A DNA stretch of 64,000 nucleotides, from the NCBI GenBank assembly GCA_019635285.1, contig JAHBZS010000004.1:96258-160257 (forward strand), read 5' to 3'. The notes under the pieces were generated by a model. The model searched no databases, was not told the DNA's origin, and saw only the letters and a program-made list of their open reading frames with translations. Source of the DNA: Rubrivivax sp. (GTDB lineage: Bacteria; Pseudomonadota; Gammaproteobacteria; Burkholderiales; Burkholderiaceae_C). The translations under genes were made by a program, and so were the position numbers. This document shows positions 23,944 to 31,601 of this stretch, in pieces (position 1 is the stretch's first letter; each line of letters starts with the position of its first letter).

Positions 23944-25181
23944 GCGCCCGGCTGATCGACGCGCTGGCGCCGGGCCTGAAGGTATGGGTGCCGACGTTGT
24001 CCAACGAATCGTCGCTGCTGGCCGACGAACTGCGGCGCGATCCCGAGCGCGCCAGCGGCGTCACCTTCGCCGGCGTGCAGTTCCCAGGCATCGACAGGAC
24101 GGACTACCTGGCGCTGCACCCGCAGGCGCGGCTGCGCGGCTGGTTCATGTCGGCGGCGATGCGCCGCGGCCTGGCCGAAGGCCGCGCCGAACTGCCCAGC
24201 CAGGACTACCTGGGCATCGCCCGCCATCTGCGCGAGGACGAGCCCTACGACGTCGCGATCGCGCAGTTGAGCCTGCCCGACGCGCAGGGCTGGTGCGCGC
24301 CGGGCCTGGCCGCGGACTTCGTGCCGCTGCTGTGGCAGCGCGCGCGGCGGCGGGTGGCGCACCTCAACCCGCGCCTGCCGCGGCTGCCTTCGACCTTTCG
24401 CGTGCACGTCTCGGAGATCGACCTCGCGGTCGAGGCGGATGCGCCGCTGAACGACTTCGCCGAGCCGGCGCTTGGTGATCTGGAAAAGCGCATCGGCGCC
24501 CACGTCGCCGGCCTGGTGCGCGACGGCGACACGCTGCAGTTCGGCATCGGCGGCGTGCCGATGTCGATGGCGCATGCCCTGTGCAGCCACCGCCGGCTGC
24601 GCTTCCACGGCGGCATGCTGTCCGGCGCGTTCATCGCGCTGTGGCAGGCAGGAGCGATGGACCGCGACGCGGCCCTTCACACCGGCGTGATCCTCGGCGG
24701 GGCCGAGCTGCGCGAGTTGGCTGCGGCGCTGCCGCAACTGCGGCTGCAGGACGTGGGCTTCACGCACGACCCGGCGCGCATCGCTGCGATCCCGCGCTTC
24801 GTCGCCGTGAACGGCGCGGTCGAGGTGGACCTATTCGGCCAGGTCAATGCCGAACGCGCCGGCGGCCTGATCCAGGCCGGCGCCGGCGGCCTGCCCGCGT
24901 TTGCCCAGGGCGCACTGGCCTCGCCCGGCGGCCGCCTGGTGATCGCGCTGCCAGCCTCGGCCAAGGGCGGCAGCGTGTCGCGCATCGTGCCCGCGCTCGG
25001 CGCGCAGAGCCTGGTGACGCTGCCGCGGCAGCTGGCCGACGCGGTGGCCACCGAACACGGCGTGGCCGAGCTGCGCGGGCTGTCGCTGCATGCGCGCGCG
25101 CAGGCGCTGATCGCCATCGCCGACCCCGCGCACCGGCCGGCGCTGGCAGCGGCCTGGAACACGATGGCGGCCAGGCTGTGA
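23940..25181 (+). CDS. acetyl-CoA hydrolase/transferase family CoA-transferase
   Basis: A 413-residue Cat1/AcoA-type family I CoA-transferase. The C-terminal half shows FGIGGVPMSMA near 198-208 and VNGAVEVDLFGQVNAE near 289-304, where the Glu of the VEVD stretch is the expected acyl-enzyme residue; later SKGGSVSRIVP and LRGLSLHARA complete the pattern. I chose the ATG at 23940, overlapping the MaoC stop as ATGA, over a GTG three codons earlier. It would swap CoA between acetyl- or succinyl-CoA and a pathway acid, or hydrolyse an end-product thioester. Confidence 0.84.
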   Translation: MSARLIDALAPGLKVWVPTLSNESSLLADELRRDPERASGVTFAGVQFPGIDRTDYLALHPQARLRGWFMSAAMRRGLAEGRAELPSQDYLGIARHLREDEPYDVAIAQLSLPDAQGWCAPGLAADFVPLLWQRARRRVAHLNPRLPRLPSTFRVHVSEIDLAVEADAPLNDFAEPALGDLEKRIGAHVAGLVRDGDTLQFGIGGVPMSMAHALCSHRRLRFHGGMLSGAFIALWQAGAMDRDAALHTGVILGGAELRELAAALPQLRLQDVGFTHDPARIAAIPRFVAVNGAVEVDLFGQVNAERAGGLIQAGAGGLPAFAQGALASPGGRLVIALPASAKGGSVSRIVPALGAQSLVTLPRQLADAVATEHGVAELRGLSLHARAQALIAIADPAHRPALAAAWNTMAARL

Positions 25182-25239
25182 GCGCGCATGGCCGCTCCAA
25201 AGCGCTCACCCCGGAGCGCGATCAGCGCGGAGGTTGCTT

Positions 25240-25728
25240 ATGAGCACCCTGAGCCATGCGGTTCCAGCGGGCTTCGTGCCCGTCAAGCTGGGCAGCACCT
25301 TCGCCACGCACAGCGCCGAGCTGTATGCGCGCTGGCACGACGATCACCTGCAGGTGGGCTTCGTCGTGCAGCCGCACCAGGTGAACCCGGGCGGGCGCTG
25401 CCACGGCGGCATGCTCAGCCTGCTGGCCGACATCGTGCTGTCCTCCGCCGCGCAGTACCAGACCGCCATTCCGCGCCAGTTCCTGCCGACCATCAGCCTG
25501 CAGCTGGACTTCATGAACGGCGCGCCGCTCGGCCACTGGGTGCAGGGCGAGGCCGACATCCTGGAAGTGACGAAGAACCTGGTGTTCTCGCAGGGCACCA
25601 TCCGCTGCGACGGCAAGGTGGTGGCCCGCGCCAGTGGTGTGTTCCGCCGCGGCCCGCTGCTGCCCGACACCGACAGCGACCACCTGCTGCAGCTGCCGGG
25701 CATGCCGGCGCGCGCGGCAGGCTCCTAG
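25240..25728 (+). CDS. PaaI-type hotdog thioesterase
   Basis: A 162-residue hotdog thioesterase with the CHGGMLSLLAD motif near 53-63 and the LQLDFMNGA strand near 88. I chose the ATG at 25240 because GGAGG at 25229-25233 lies just upstream. It is last in the plus operon and would release CoA from dead-end or stalled acyl-CoA intermediates. Its final four bases overlap the converging MDR gene. Confidence 0.83.
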   Translation: MSTLSHAVPAGFVPVKLGSTFATHSAELYARWHDDHLQVGFVVQPHQVNPGGRCHGGMLSLLADIVLSSAAQYQTAIPRQFLPTISLQLDFMNGAPLGHWVQGEADILEVTKNLVFSQGTIRCDGKVVARASGVFRRGPLLPDTDSDHLLQLPGMPARAAGS

Positions 25729-26726
25729 AGCCGTATCAACCGCTTGCCCAGGTTCTCGCCGCGGTACAGCCCGGCGATTGCGTCGGGCGCCTGTTCCAGG
25801 CCATCGAGCACCTCCTCCACGTACTGCAAACGACCTTCGCGGATCCAGCGCTGCAGGTCGGCGCGCGCCACGTCGCCATGCTGCGGGTGGTCGAAGATGA
25901 CGAAGCCCTGCATGCGCGCGCGCTTGACCAGCAGATGGCGCTCCACGCGCGGCCCCAGCGGCGCCGGCTGCCAGCTCGCCACCGAGGCCGTGCCGCAGAT
26001 CACCACGCGCGCACCGACGGCCAGCTGCGCCATCACCGCGTCGCTGATGGCGCCGGCCGTGTTGTCGAAGTAGACATTCACGCCGCCCTCGCAGGCGCGT
26101 TGCAGCGCCGGCTCGAAGCCCGGCGCCTTGTAGTCCAGCGCAACGTCGTAGCCGAAGCGCTGCAGGCACAGCTGCCGCTTGGCCTCGCCGCCGGCGATGC
26201 CCACCGTGCGGCAGCCGCGGATCCTGGCGATCTGCCCGACCACCGAGCCGACCGCGCCGGCGGCGGTGGACACCACCACCGTGTCGCCGGGCTGTGGCTG
26301 GCCGATCTCGAGCAGCCCGTAGTGCGCGGTGACGCCGTTGATGCCCATCACGCCGAGCGCGGTGGACAGCGGCAGGTCGCCGTCGTCGACGCGACGCTGG
26401 ATCTGGGCCGGCTCCACCACCGCCAGCTCCTGCCAGCCGAACAGGCCGGTCACCGGCGTGCCCACCGGCCAGTCCGGGTGGTTGGACATGTCCACGTGGC
26501 CGGCGGCGAAGGCGCGCATCACGCCGCCCAGCGGCACCGGCTCGGCATAGTTGGCCACCGCGCTGACCCAGCCGCGCATCGCCGGCTCCACCGACAGCCA
26601 GCGGTTGCGCACGCGCAGCTGGCCCGGCCCCGGCAGCGGTGCCGGAACCTCGACGATGCGGAAGTGCTGCGCCTGCGGAATGCCCTCGGGCCGGCTGGCC
26701 AGGATCACCTGGCGATGGGTCTGCAT
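25725..26726 (-). CDS. zinc-free MDR NADP-dependent reductase (CurA/prostaglandin-reductase-like)
   Basis: A 333-residue MDR without zinc Cys clusters. Key segments are VEPAMRGW near 45-52, the cofactor loop STAAGAVGSVVGQIA near 153-167 and the NTAGAISDAV segment near 240, all characteristic of the leukotriene/prostaglandin reductase branch that saturates alpha,beta-enones. An upstream open extension belongs to the promoter region; the ATG at 26726 has AAGGAGAG upstream. It is a single gene diverging from the MaoC/CitE operon across operator copy 6. Confidence 0.85.
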   Translation of the reverse strand: MQTHRQVILASRPEGIPQAQHFRIVEVPAPLPGPGQLRVRNRWLSVEPAMRGWVSAVANYAEPVPLGGVMRAFAAGHVDMSNHPDWPVGTPVTGLFGWQELAVVEPAQIQRRVDDGDLPLSTALGVMGINGVTAHYGLLEIGQPQPGDTVVVSTAAGAVGSVVGQIARIRGCRTVGIAGGEAKRQLCLQRFGYDVALDYKAPGFEPALQRACEGGVNVYFDNTAGAISDAVMAQLAVGARVVICGTASVASWQPAPLGPRVERHLLVKRARMQGFVIFDHPQHGDVARADLQRWIREGRLQYVEEVLDGLEQAPDAIAGLYRGENLGKRLIRL

Positions 26727-26791
26727 GCTGCTCAACGAGGCTCTCCTTATCAAGGTTGGACCCGAGTTGCATTCGAGGGCCCTTTGATATA

Positions 26792-26805
26792 GTACACATG
26801 CGTAC
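26792..26805. promoter_or_regulatory. palindromic operator, copy 6
   Basis: GTACACATGCGTAC: GTACRCA arms around an AT centre, palindromic but for one pair. It is located in the 127-bp divergent gap, 49 bp upstream of the MaoC gene (26854) and 66 bp upstream of the MDR gene (26726). Confidence 0.65.
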
Positions 26806-26853
26806 CGTGTACATCCATACGCTGACAACAAGGACGACGAGGGGTAAACACCG

Positions 26854-27306
26854 ATGGCAGGTCGATGGTTCGAGGAGTTTGCGGTCGGGCAGGTTTTCGA
26901 GCACGAGATCCGGCGCACCGTGACCGAAGCCGACAACATGTGGTTCAGCAACGCCACCTACAACCCGGCGCAGATCCACATCGACTTCGAATACTGCAAG
27001 GCCACCGAGTTCGGCCAGCCGCTGGTCAACAGCATCTTCACGCTCGGCCTGGTGATCGGCTTGTCGGTGCAGGACACCACGCTCGGCACCACGGTGGCCA
27101 ACCTGGGCATGAGCGACACGCGCTTTCCCAAGCCGGTGTTCCACGGCGACACCCTGCGCTCGCGCACCACGGTGAAGGAACTGCGCGACAGCAAGTCGCG
27201 GCCCAACGCGGGCATCGTGACCTTCCTGCACCAGGGCTTCAACCAGCGTGGCGAGGAGGTCTGTACCTGCACGCGCCAGGCGCTGATGTTGAGGAAGGCG
27301 GCATGA
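26854..27306 (+). CDS. MaoC family dehydratase (mesaconyl/itaconyl-CoA hydratase-like)
   Basis: A 150-residue MaoC hotdog. It starts [14 protein letters not shown] and continues [25 protein letters not shown] (readable as [12 protein letters not shown] then [10 protein letters not shown]). The Asn-Pro...His pattern replaces the usual GDxNPxH, and GQPLVNS follows. This shape is typical of MaoC proteins found next to CitE-like lyases, such as mesaconyl-CoA or itaconyl-CoA hydratases. The CitE-like gene follows 73 bp later. It is the first gene of the operon running to 33128. Confidence 0.82.
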   Translation: MAGRWFEEFAVGQVFEHEIRRTVTEADNMWFSNATYNPAQIHIDFEYCKATEFGQPLVNSIFTLGLVIGLSVQDTTLGTTVANLGMSDTRFPKPVFHGDTLRSRTTVKELRDSKSRPNAGIVTFLHQGFNQRGEEVCTCTRQALMLRKAA

Positions 27307-27321
27307 GCGCCGCCGGGCCGT

Positions 27322-27379
27322 TCCCAAGGCGCTCGCTCCCCCTCGGGGGGACGGCGCGCAGCGCCCAGGGGGTCCACCC
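27322..27379 (+). repeat. C/G-rich intergenic dispersed repeat, copy A
   Basis: A palindromic block, CCCCCTCGGGGGG then CGGCGCGCAGCGCC then AGGGGGT, ends directly at the CitE-like ATG. The same architecture recurs at 49658-49699. Similar C-stretch palindromes are common between genes in Burkholderiales. The AGGGGG at its end may serve as the ribosome site of the CitE-like gene. Confidence 0.6.
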
Positions 27380-28249
27380 ATGAAGCTGCGCTCGATGCTG
27401 TTCGTGCCGGCCGACAGCGAACGCAAGCTCGACAAGTCGCGCACCAGCCCGGCCGACGTGCTGATCCTCGACCTGGAGGACGCGGTCGCCGAAGCCCGCA
27501 AGCCCGTGGCGCGCACGATGGCGGCCGAGTTCATCGCCACGCAGGCCGCAGCGATCGGGCCGCGGCTGTTCGTGCGCATCAATCCGCTGGACACGCCGCT
27601 GGCGATGCCCGACCTGGCCGCGGTGGTCGTGCCCGGCCTGGCCGGCATCCTGCTGCCGAAGACGCGCAGTGCCGCCGATCTGCTGCAGCTGGGCCACGGC
27701 CTCGATGCACTGGAAGCGCGCGCCGGCCTCGAACGCGGCAGCGTGAAGATCGTGCCGGTGGCCACCGAGACGCCGCAGGCGCTGCTGAACATGCAGGGCT
27801 TCAGTGGGCCGATACCGCGCCTGGCCGGCGTCACCTGGGGTGCCGAAGACCTGTCGGCGGCCATCGGTGCCGTCTCCAACCGCGACGAGGATGGCAGCTT
27901 CTCGCCGCTGTACCAGTGGGCCGCGTCGCTGTGCCTGACCGCCGCCGCCGCTGCCGGCGTGCCGCCGATCGACACGCTGCATGCCGACTTCCGCGATGCC
28001 GCCGGGCTGGCGGCCGCCTGCCGCGCGTCGCGCCGCCGAGGTTTCCGCGGCCGCATCGCCATCCACCCCGATCAGGTCAAGACCATCAACGCCGCCTACT
28101 CGCCCAGCGAAGCAGAGATCGCGCATGCGCGCCGCATCGTCGAGGCCTTCGCTGCCCAGCCCGAGGCCGGCACGCTGTCGATCGACGGCGTGATGGTCGA
28201 CAAGCCTCACCTCACGCAGGCGCTGCGCACGCTGGACGCCGCGCACTAA
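27380..28249 (+). CDS. HpcH/HpaI (CitE-like) CoA-ester lyase
   Basis: A 289-residue CitE-type TIM-barrel protein. LRSMLFVPADSERKL near 3-17, DLEDAV near 31-36, the substrate Arg in LFVRINPLDT near 62-71, metal-binding Glu in VATETPQAL near 130 and WGAEDLSAAIG near 154-164 are all present. The family cleaves malyl-, citramalyl- or methylmalyl-CoA to acetyl-CoA and a 2-oxo acid. With the MaoC hydratase upstream it can form a hydratase/lyase pair acting on a dicarboxyl-CoA, plausibly a late product after ring opening. Confidence 0.84.
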   Translation: MKLRSMLFVPADSERKLDKSRTSPADVLILDLEDAVAEARKPVARTMAAEFIATQAAAIGPRLFVRINPLDTPLAMPDLAAVVVPGLAGILLPKTRSAADLLQLGHGLDALEARAGLERGSVKIVPVATETPQALLNMQGFSGPIPRLAGVTWGAEDLSAAIGAVSNRDEDGSFSPLYQWAASLCLTAAAAAGVPPIDTLHADFRDAAGLAAACRASRRRGFRGRIAIHPDQVKTINAAYSPSEAEIAHARRIVEAFAAQPEAGTLSIDGVMVDKPHLTQALRTLDAAH

Positions 28250-28270
28250 AGCACGCCAGGAGACACCCCG

Positions 28271-29437
28271 ATGGACTTTTCCATCAGCGACGACCACCGC
28301 GCCATCCGCGACGGTGTGGCCGCGGTCGCCAAACGCTTCGACGACGAATATTGGCTGGCGCGCGACGAGGACGGCGAGTTCCCGCGCGAGTTCCACCGCG
28401 CCATGGCCGAAGCCGGCTGGCTGGGCATCACCATGCCCACCGACTACGGCGGCGCCGGCCTCGGCGTCACCGAAGCCGCAATCATGATGCACGAGCTGTC
28501 CAGCCACGGCGGTGGCATGGCGGCAGCCAGCACGGTGCACATCAACCTGTTCGGGCCGCATCCGATCGTCGTCTTCGGTACGCCGGAACAGAAGGCGCGC
28601 TGGATACCGCGCCTGGTGGCCGGCGAGGACCAGTGCGCCTTCGGCTTCACCGAGCCCGATGCCGGGCTCAACACCACCGCCATCAAGACCTTCGCGCAGA
28701 AGGTACCGGGCGGCTACCTGGTGCACGGGCAGAAGGTCTGGACCAGCACCGCGCAGGTGGCCAGCAAGATCATGCTGCTGACGCGCACCACCAAGCTCGA
28801 GGACTGCAAGCGCCCGACCGACGGCATCACGATCTTCTACACCGACCTGGACCGCAGCAAGATCGAGGTGCGGCGCATTCCGAAGATGGGCCGCAAGGCG
28901 GTGGACAGCAACGCCATCTTCATCGACGGGCTGTTCATTCCCGACAGCGACCGCATCGGCGAAGAGGGCAAGGGCTTCTCCTACATCCTGCACAGCCTGA
29001 ACCCCGAGCGGCTGCTGGTGGCCAGCGAGGCCATCGCCATCGGCCAGGACGCGCTGCGCCGCGCCACGCAGTACGCGCGCGAACGCATCGTCTTCGACCG
29101 CCCGATCGGCCAGAACCAGGGCATCCAGCATCCGCTGGCCGAGCGCTGGATGGCGCTGGAAGCCGCCTGGACGATGGTGATGAAGGGCGCCTGGCTGTAC
29201 GACAACCACCAGCCCTGCGGCGCGGAAGCCAACACCGCCAAGTTCCTGGGCGCGCGCGCCGGGCAGGACGCCTGCATGCAGGCGGTGCTGACGCACGGCG
29301 GCTTCGGCTATGCCAAGGAATACCACGTCGAGCGCTTGCTGCGCGAAGTGACCATCACGCGCATCGCGCCGGTCACCGAACAGCTGATCCTGTCCTTCAT
29401 CGCCGAGAAGGTGCTGGATCTTCCCAAGTCCTATTGA
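28271..29437 (+). CDS. acyl-CoA dehydrogenase with Gln at the usual catalytic Glu site
   Basis: A 388-residue acyl-CoA dehydrogenase. FGFTEPDAGLNTT lies near residue 122-134, HGQKVWTST near 153, and an NPERLLVASEA segment near 244. The C-terminal region reads RIAPVTEQLI (364-373) where most family members have RIYEGTSEIQ, so Gln371 falls on the Glu position with Glu370 next to it. It is 21 bp downstream of the CitE-like gene and 19 bp upstream of a second dehydrogenase, so a heteromeric pair as in ChsE1/ChsE2 is possible. Substrate unknown. Confidence 0.85.
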   Translation: MDFSISDDHRAIRDGVAAVAKRFDDEYWLARDEDGEFPREFHRAMAEAGWLGITMPTDYGGAGLGVTEAAIMMHELSSHGGGMAAASTVHINLFGPHPIVVFGTPEQKARWIPRLVAGEDQCAFGFTEPDAGLNTTAIKTFAQKVPGGYLVHGQKVWTSTAQVASKIMLLTRTTKLEDCKRPTDGITIFYTDLDRSKIEVRRIPKMGRKAVDSNAIFIDGLFIPDSDRIGEEGKGFSYILHSLNPERLLVASEAIAIGQDALRRATQYARERIVFDRPIGQNQGIQHPLAERWMALEAAWTMVMKGAWLYDNHQPCGAEANTAKFLGARAGQDACMQAVLTHGGFGYAKEYHVERLLREVTITRIAPVTEQLILSFIAEKVLDLPKSY

Positions 29438-29456
29438 GCCGGAAAGGCCACCGAAC

Positions 29457-30644
29457 ATGTTCAAGCGCGAGCTCTTCAACGAGGACCACGAAGCCTTCCG
29501 CGACACCGTCCGGCGCTTCATCGAGCAGGAGATTGCCCCCAACCACGCCAAGTGGGAGGAGCAGCAGGTGGTGCCGCGCGATCTGTGGCTGAAGGCCGGA
29601 GCCGCGGGCCTGCTGTGCTGCACCGTGCCCGAGCAATACGGCGGCGCCGGCGCCGACTACCTGTTCGACGTGGTCGTGTTCGAGGAGATGGCCCGCTCCG
29701 GCTTCACCGGGCCCGGCTTCATGATCCACTGCGACCTGGTCGCGACCTACATCCTCAGCTTCGGCACCGAGGCGCAGAAGAAGAAGTGGCTGCCGAAGAT
29801 GGTGCGCGGCGAGGCCATCGGCTCGCTGGGCATGACCGAGCCGCACGCCGGATCCGACCTGAAGGCCATCCGCACGAAGGCCGTGCGCGACGGGGACGAC
29901 TTCGTGATCTCCGGCCAGAAGGTCTTCATCTCTAACGGCCAGCTGTGCGACGTGATCGTGCTGGCCACCAAGACCGACAGCAGCGCCGGCGCCAAGGGGG
30001 TGACGCTGTTCCTCGTCGACACCAGTCTGCCGGGCTTCCGCCGCGGCAAGAACCTGCACAAGCTGGGCATGCGCGCGCAGGACACGTCGGAACTGTTCTT
30101 CGACGAGGTGCGCGTGCCGGCCTCGGCCATGCTCGGCGAGGAAGGCAAAGGCTTCGAGCTGATGATGACCAAGCTGGCGCAGGAGCGGCTGGCGCAGGCC
30201 ATCCGCTCGGCCGTCGTGTCGGAGACCGTGATCGACTGGACCGTGGAATACACCGCCGGACGCAAGGCCTTTGGCAAGACCATCGGCGACTTCCAGAACA
30301 CGCAGTTCAAGCTCGCCGAGTTGAAGACCGAGGCCGTGGTGGGCCGTCAATTCACCGACAAGTGCATCGCCAACTTCATGAAGGGCGAGCTGGACGCGGT
30401 GGACGCGGCCATGGCGAAGATGTGGCTGTCGAACCTGCACTGCAAGATCGTCGACGAATGCCTGCAGCTCTTCGGCGGTTGGGGCTACATGTGGGAATAC
30501 CCGATCGCCCGTGCCTATGCCGATGCGCGCATCGTCAAGATCGCCGGCGGCTCGATCGAGGTGATGAAGCACATCATCGGCCGCCAGCTGTTTGCCGGCC
30601 ATCTGGCGCGGCGCGAGCGCGTGGCCGGCGTGAACCCGGTTTGA
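29457..30644 (+). CDS. acyl-CoA dehydrogenase (long-chain type)
   Basis: A 395-residue acyl-CoA dehydrogenase. LGMTEPHAGSDLK lies near 123-135, GQKVFISNGQLCD near 153-165, GRKAFGKTIGDFQNTQFKLA near 264 (readable as GRKAFGKTIG then DFQNTQFKLA), and AGGSIEVMKHIIGR near 362-375 keeps the catalytic-position Glu. The layout resembles long-chain/LCAD-type enzymes. Together with the preceding dehydrogenase it forms a tandem pair in which only this copy has the standard Glu. Confidence 0.87.
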   Translation: MFKRELFNEDHEAFRDTVRRFIEQEIAPNHAKWEEQQVVPRDLWLKAGAAGLLCCTVPEQYGGAGADYLFDVVVFEEMARSGFTGPGFMIHCDLVATYILSFGTEAQKKKWLPKMVRGEAIGSLGMTEPHAGSDLKAIRTKAVRDGDDFVISGQKVFISNGQLCDVIVLATKTDSSAGAKGVTLFLVDTSLPGFRRGKNLHKLGMRAQDTSELFFDEVRVPASAMLGEEGKGFELMMTKLAQERLAQAIRSAVVSETVIDWTVEYTAGRKAFGKTIGDFQNTQFKLAELKTEAVVGRQFTDKCIANFMKGELDAVDAAMAKMWLSNLHCKIVDECLQLFGGWGYMWEYPIARAYADARIVKIAGGSIEVMKHIIGRQLFAGHLARRERVAGVNPV

Positions 30645-30657
30645 CAAGGAACCAGCA

Positions 30658-31557
30658 ATGACCACCCAATTCAGACCCGACGCGCTGGCCGGCAAGCGCA
30701 TCCTGATCACCGGCGGCGGCACCGGCTTGGGGCTTGGACTGGCGCGCCACTTCGTCGCACACGGCGCATCGGTGCACATCTGCGGCCGGCGCGAGGCCGT
30801 GCTGCAAGGCGCGGTCGACGAGCTGCGCGCCGCCGCGCAGAACGGCGGCAGCGCGGAATATCACCTCTGCGACGTGCGCGAAGCCGAGCAGATCGAGGCC
30901 ATGGTCGAGCGCATCTGGGCCGGCGGCCCGCTGACCGGCCTGGTCAACAACGCGGCGGCCAACTTCATCGCGCCGTCCACCGACATCAGCCCGCGCGGCT
31001 TCGCCGCGGTGCGCTCCACCGTGATGGACGGCGCGCTGTTCGCCACGCTGGCCTGCGGCCGGCGCTGGATCGCGCAGGGCTTGCCCGGCTCGGTGGTGAG
31101 CATGCTCGTCACCTGGGTGTGGACCGGCTCGGCCTACGTGCTGCCGTCGACGATGGCGAAGACGGCCGTGCATGCGATGACGATGTCGCTGGCGGTGGAA
31201 TGGGGCAAGCACAACATCCGCGTCAACGCCGTGGCGCCGGGCCCCTTCCCCACCGAAAGCGCGTGGGAGAAGCTGGCGCCGATCCCCAAGGCCAACGTCG
31301 GCGCGGCCTCGGCCGACGAGGTGCCGATGGGCCGCTTCGGCCGCATGCACGAGCTGTGCAACCTGCTGACCTTCCTGCAGGCCGACGGCTGCGAGTACCT
31401 GACCGGGCAGAACATCGCCATCGACGGCGGCCACCACCTGGCCGCGCCCTCCACCTTCGCCGCGTTGGGCAAGCTGACGCCGGAGGACTGGGCCGAAGCC
31501 AAGGCGCTGGTGCGCAGCCGGGCAGAGCAGGAGAAGAGCCAGCGCTCGACGGGCTGA
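30658..31557 (+). CDS. SDR, 2,4-dienoyl-CoA reductase (DECR1)-like
   Basis: A 299-residue SDR: TGGGTGLG near 18-25, NNAAANFIAP near 97-106, and the active-site segment LPSTMAKTAVHAM with Ser164 and Lys168 instead of YxxxK. This matches mitochondrial 2,4-dienoyl-CoA reductase, where a more upstream Tyr is catalytic. At the position I would align with that Tyr I see Trp153. The C-terminal tail with LTPEDWAEAKALVR is also DECR-like. It would reduce 2,4-dienoyl-CoAs to 3-enoyl-CoAs. It lies 14 bp after the dehydrogenase, and GGAACC precedes the ATG. Confidence 0.83.
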   Translation: MTTQFRPDALAGKRILITGGGTGLGLGLARHFVAHGASVHICGRREAVLQGAVDELRAAAQNGGSAEYHLCDVREAEQIEAMVERIWAGGPLTGLVNNAAANFIAPSTDISPRGFAAVRSTVMDGALFATLACGRRWIAQGLPGSVVSMLVTWVWTGSAYVLPSTMAKTAVHAMTMSLAVEWGKHNIRVNAVAPGPFPTESAWEKLAPIPKANVGAASADEVPMGRFGRMHELCNLLTFLQADGCEYLTGQNIAIDGGHHLAAPSTFAALGKLTPEDWAEAKALVRSRAEQEKSQRSTG

Positions 31558-31601
31558 AGACCGTGGGTCGAATTGCGGTCGAGGCCTCGACGGCAGGCGT
31601 C

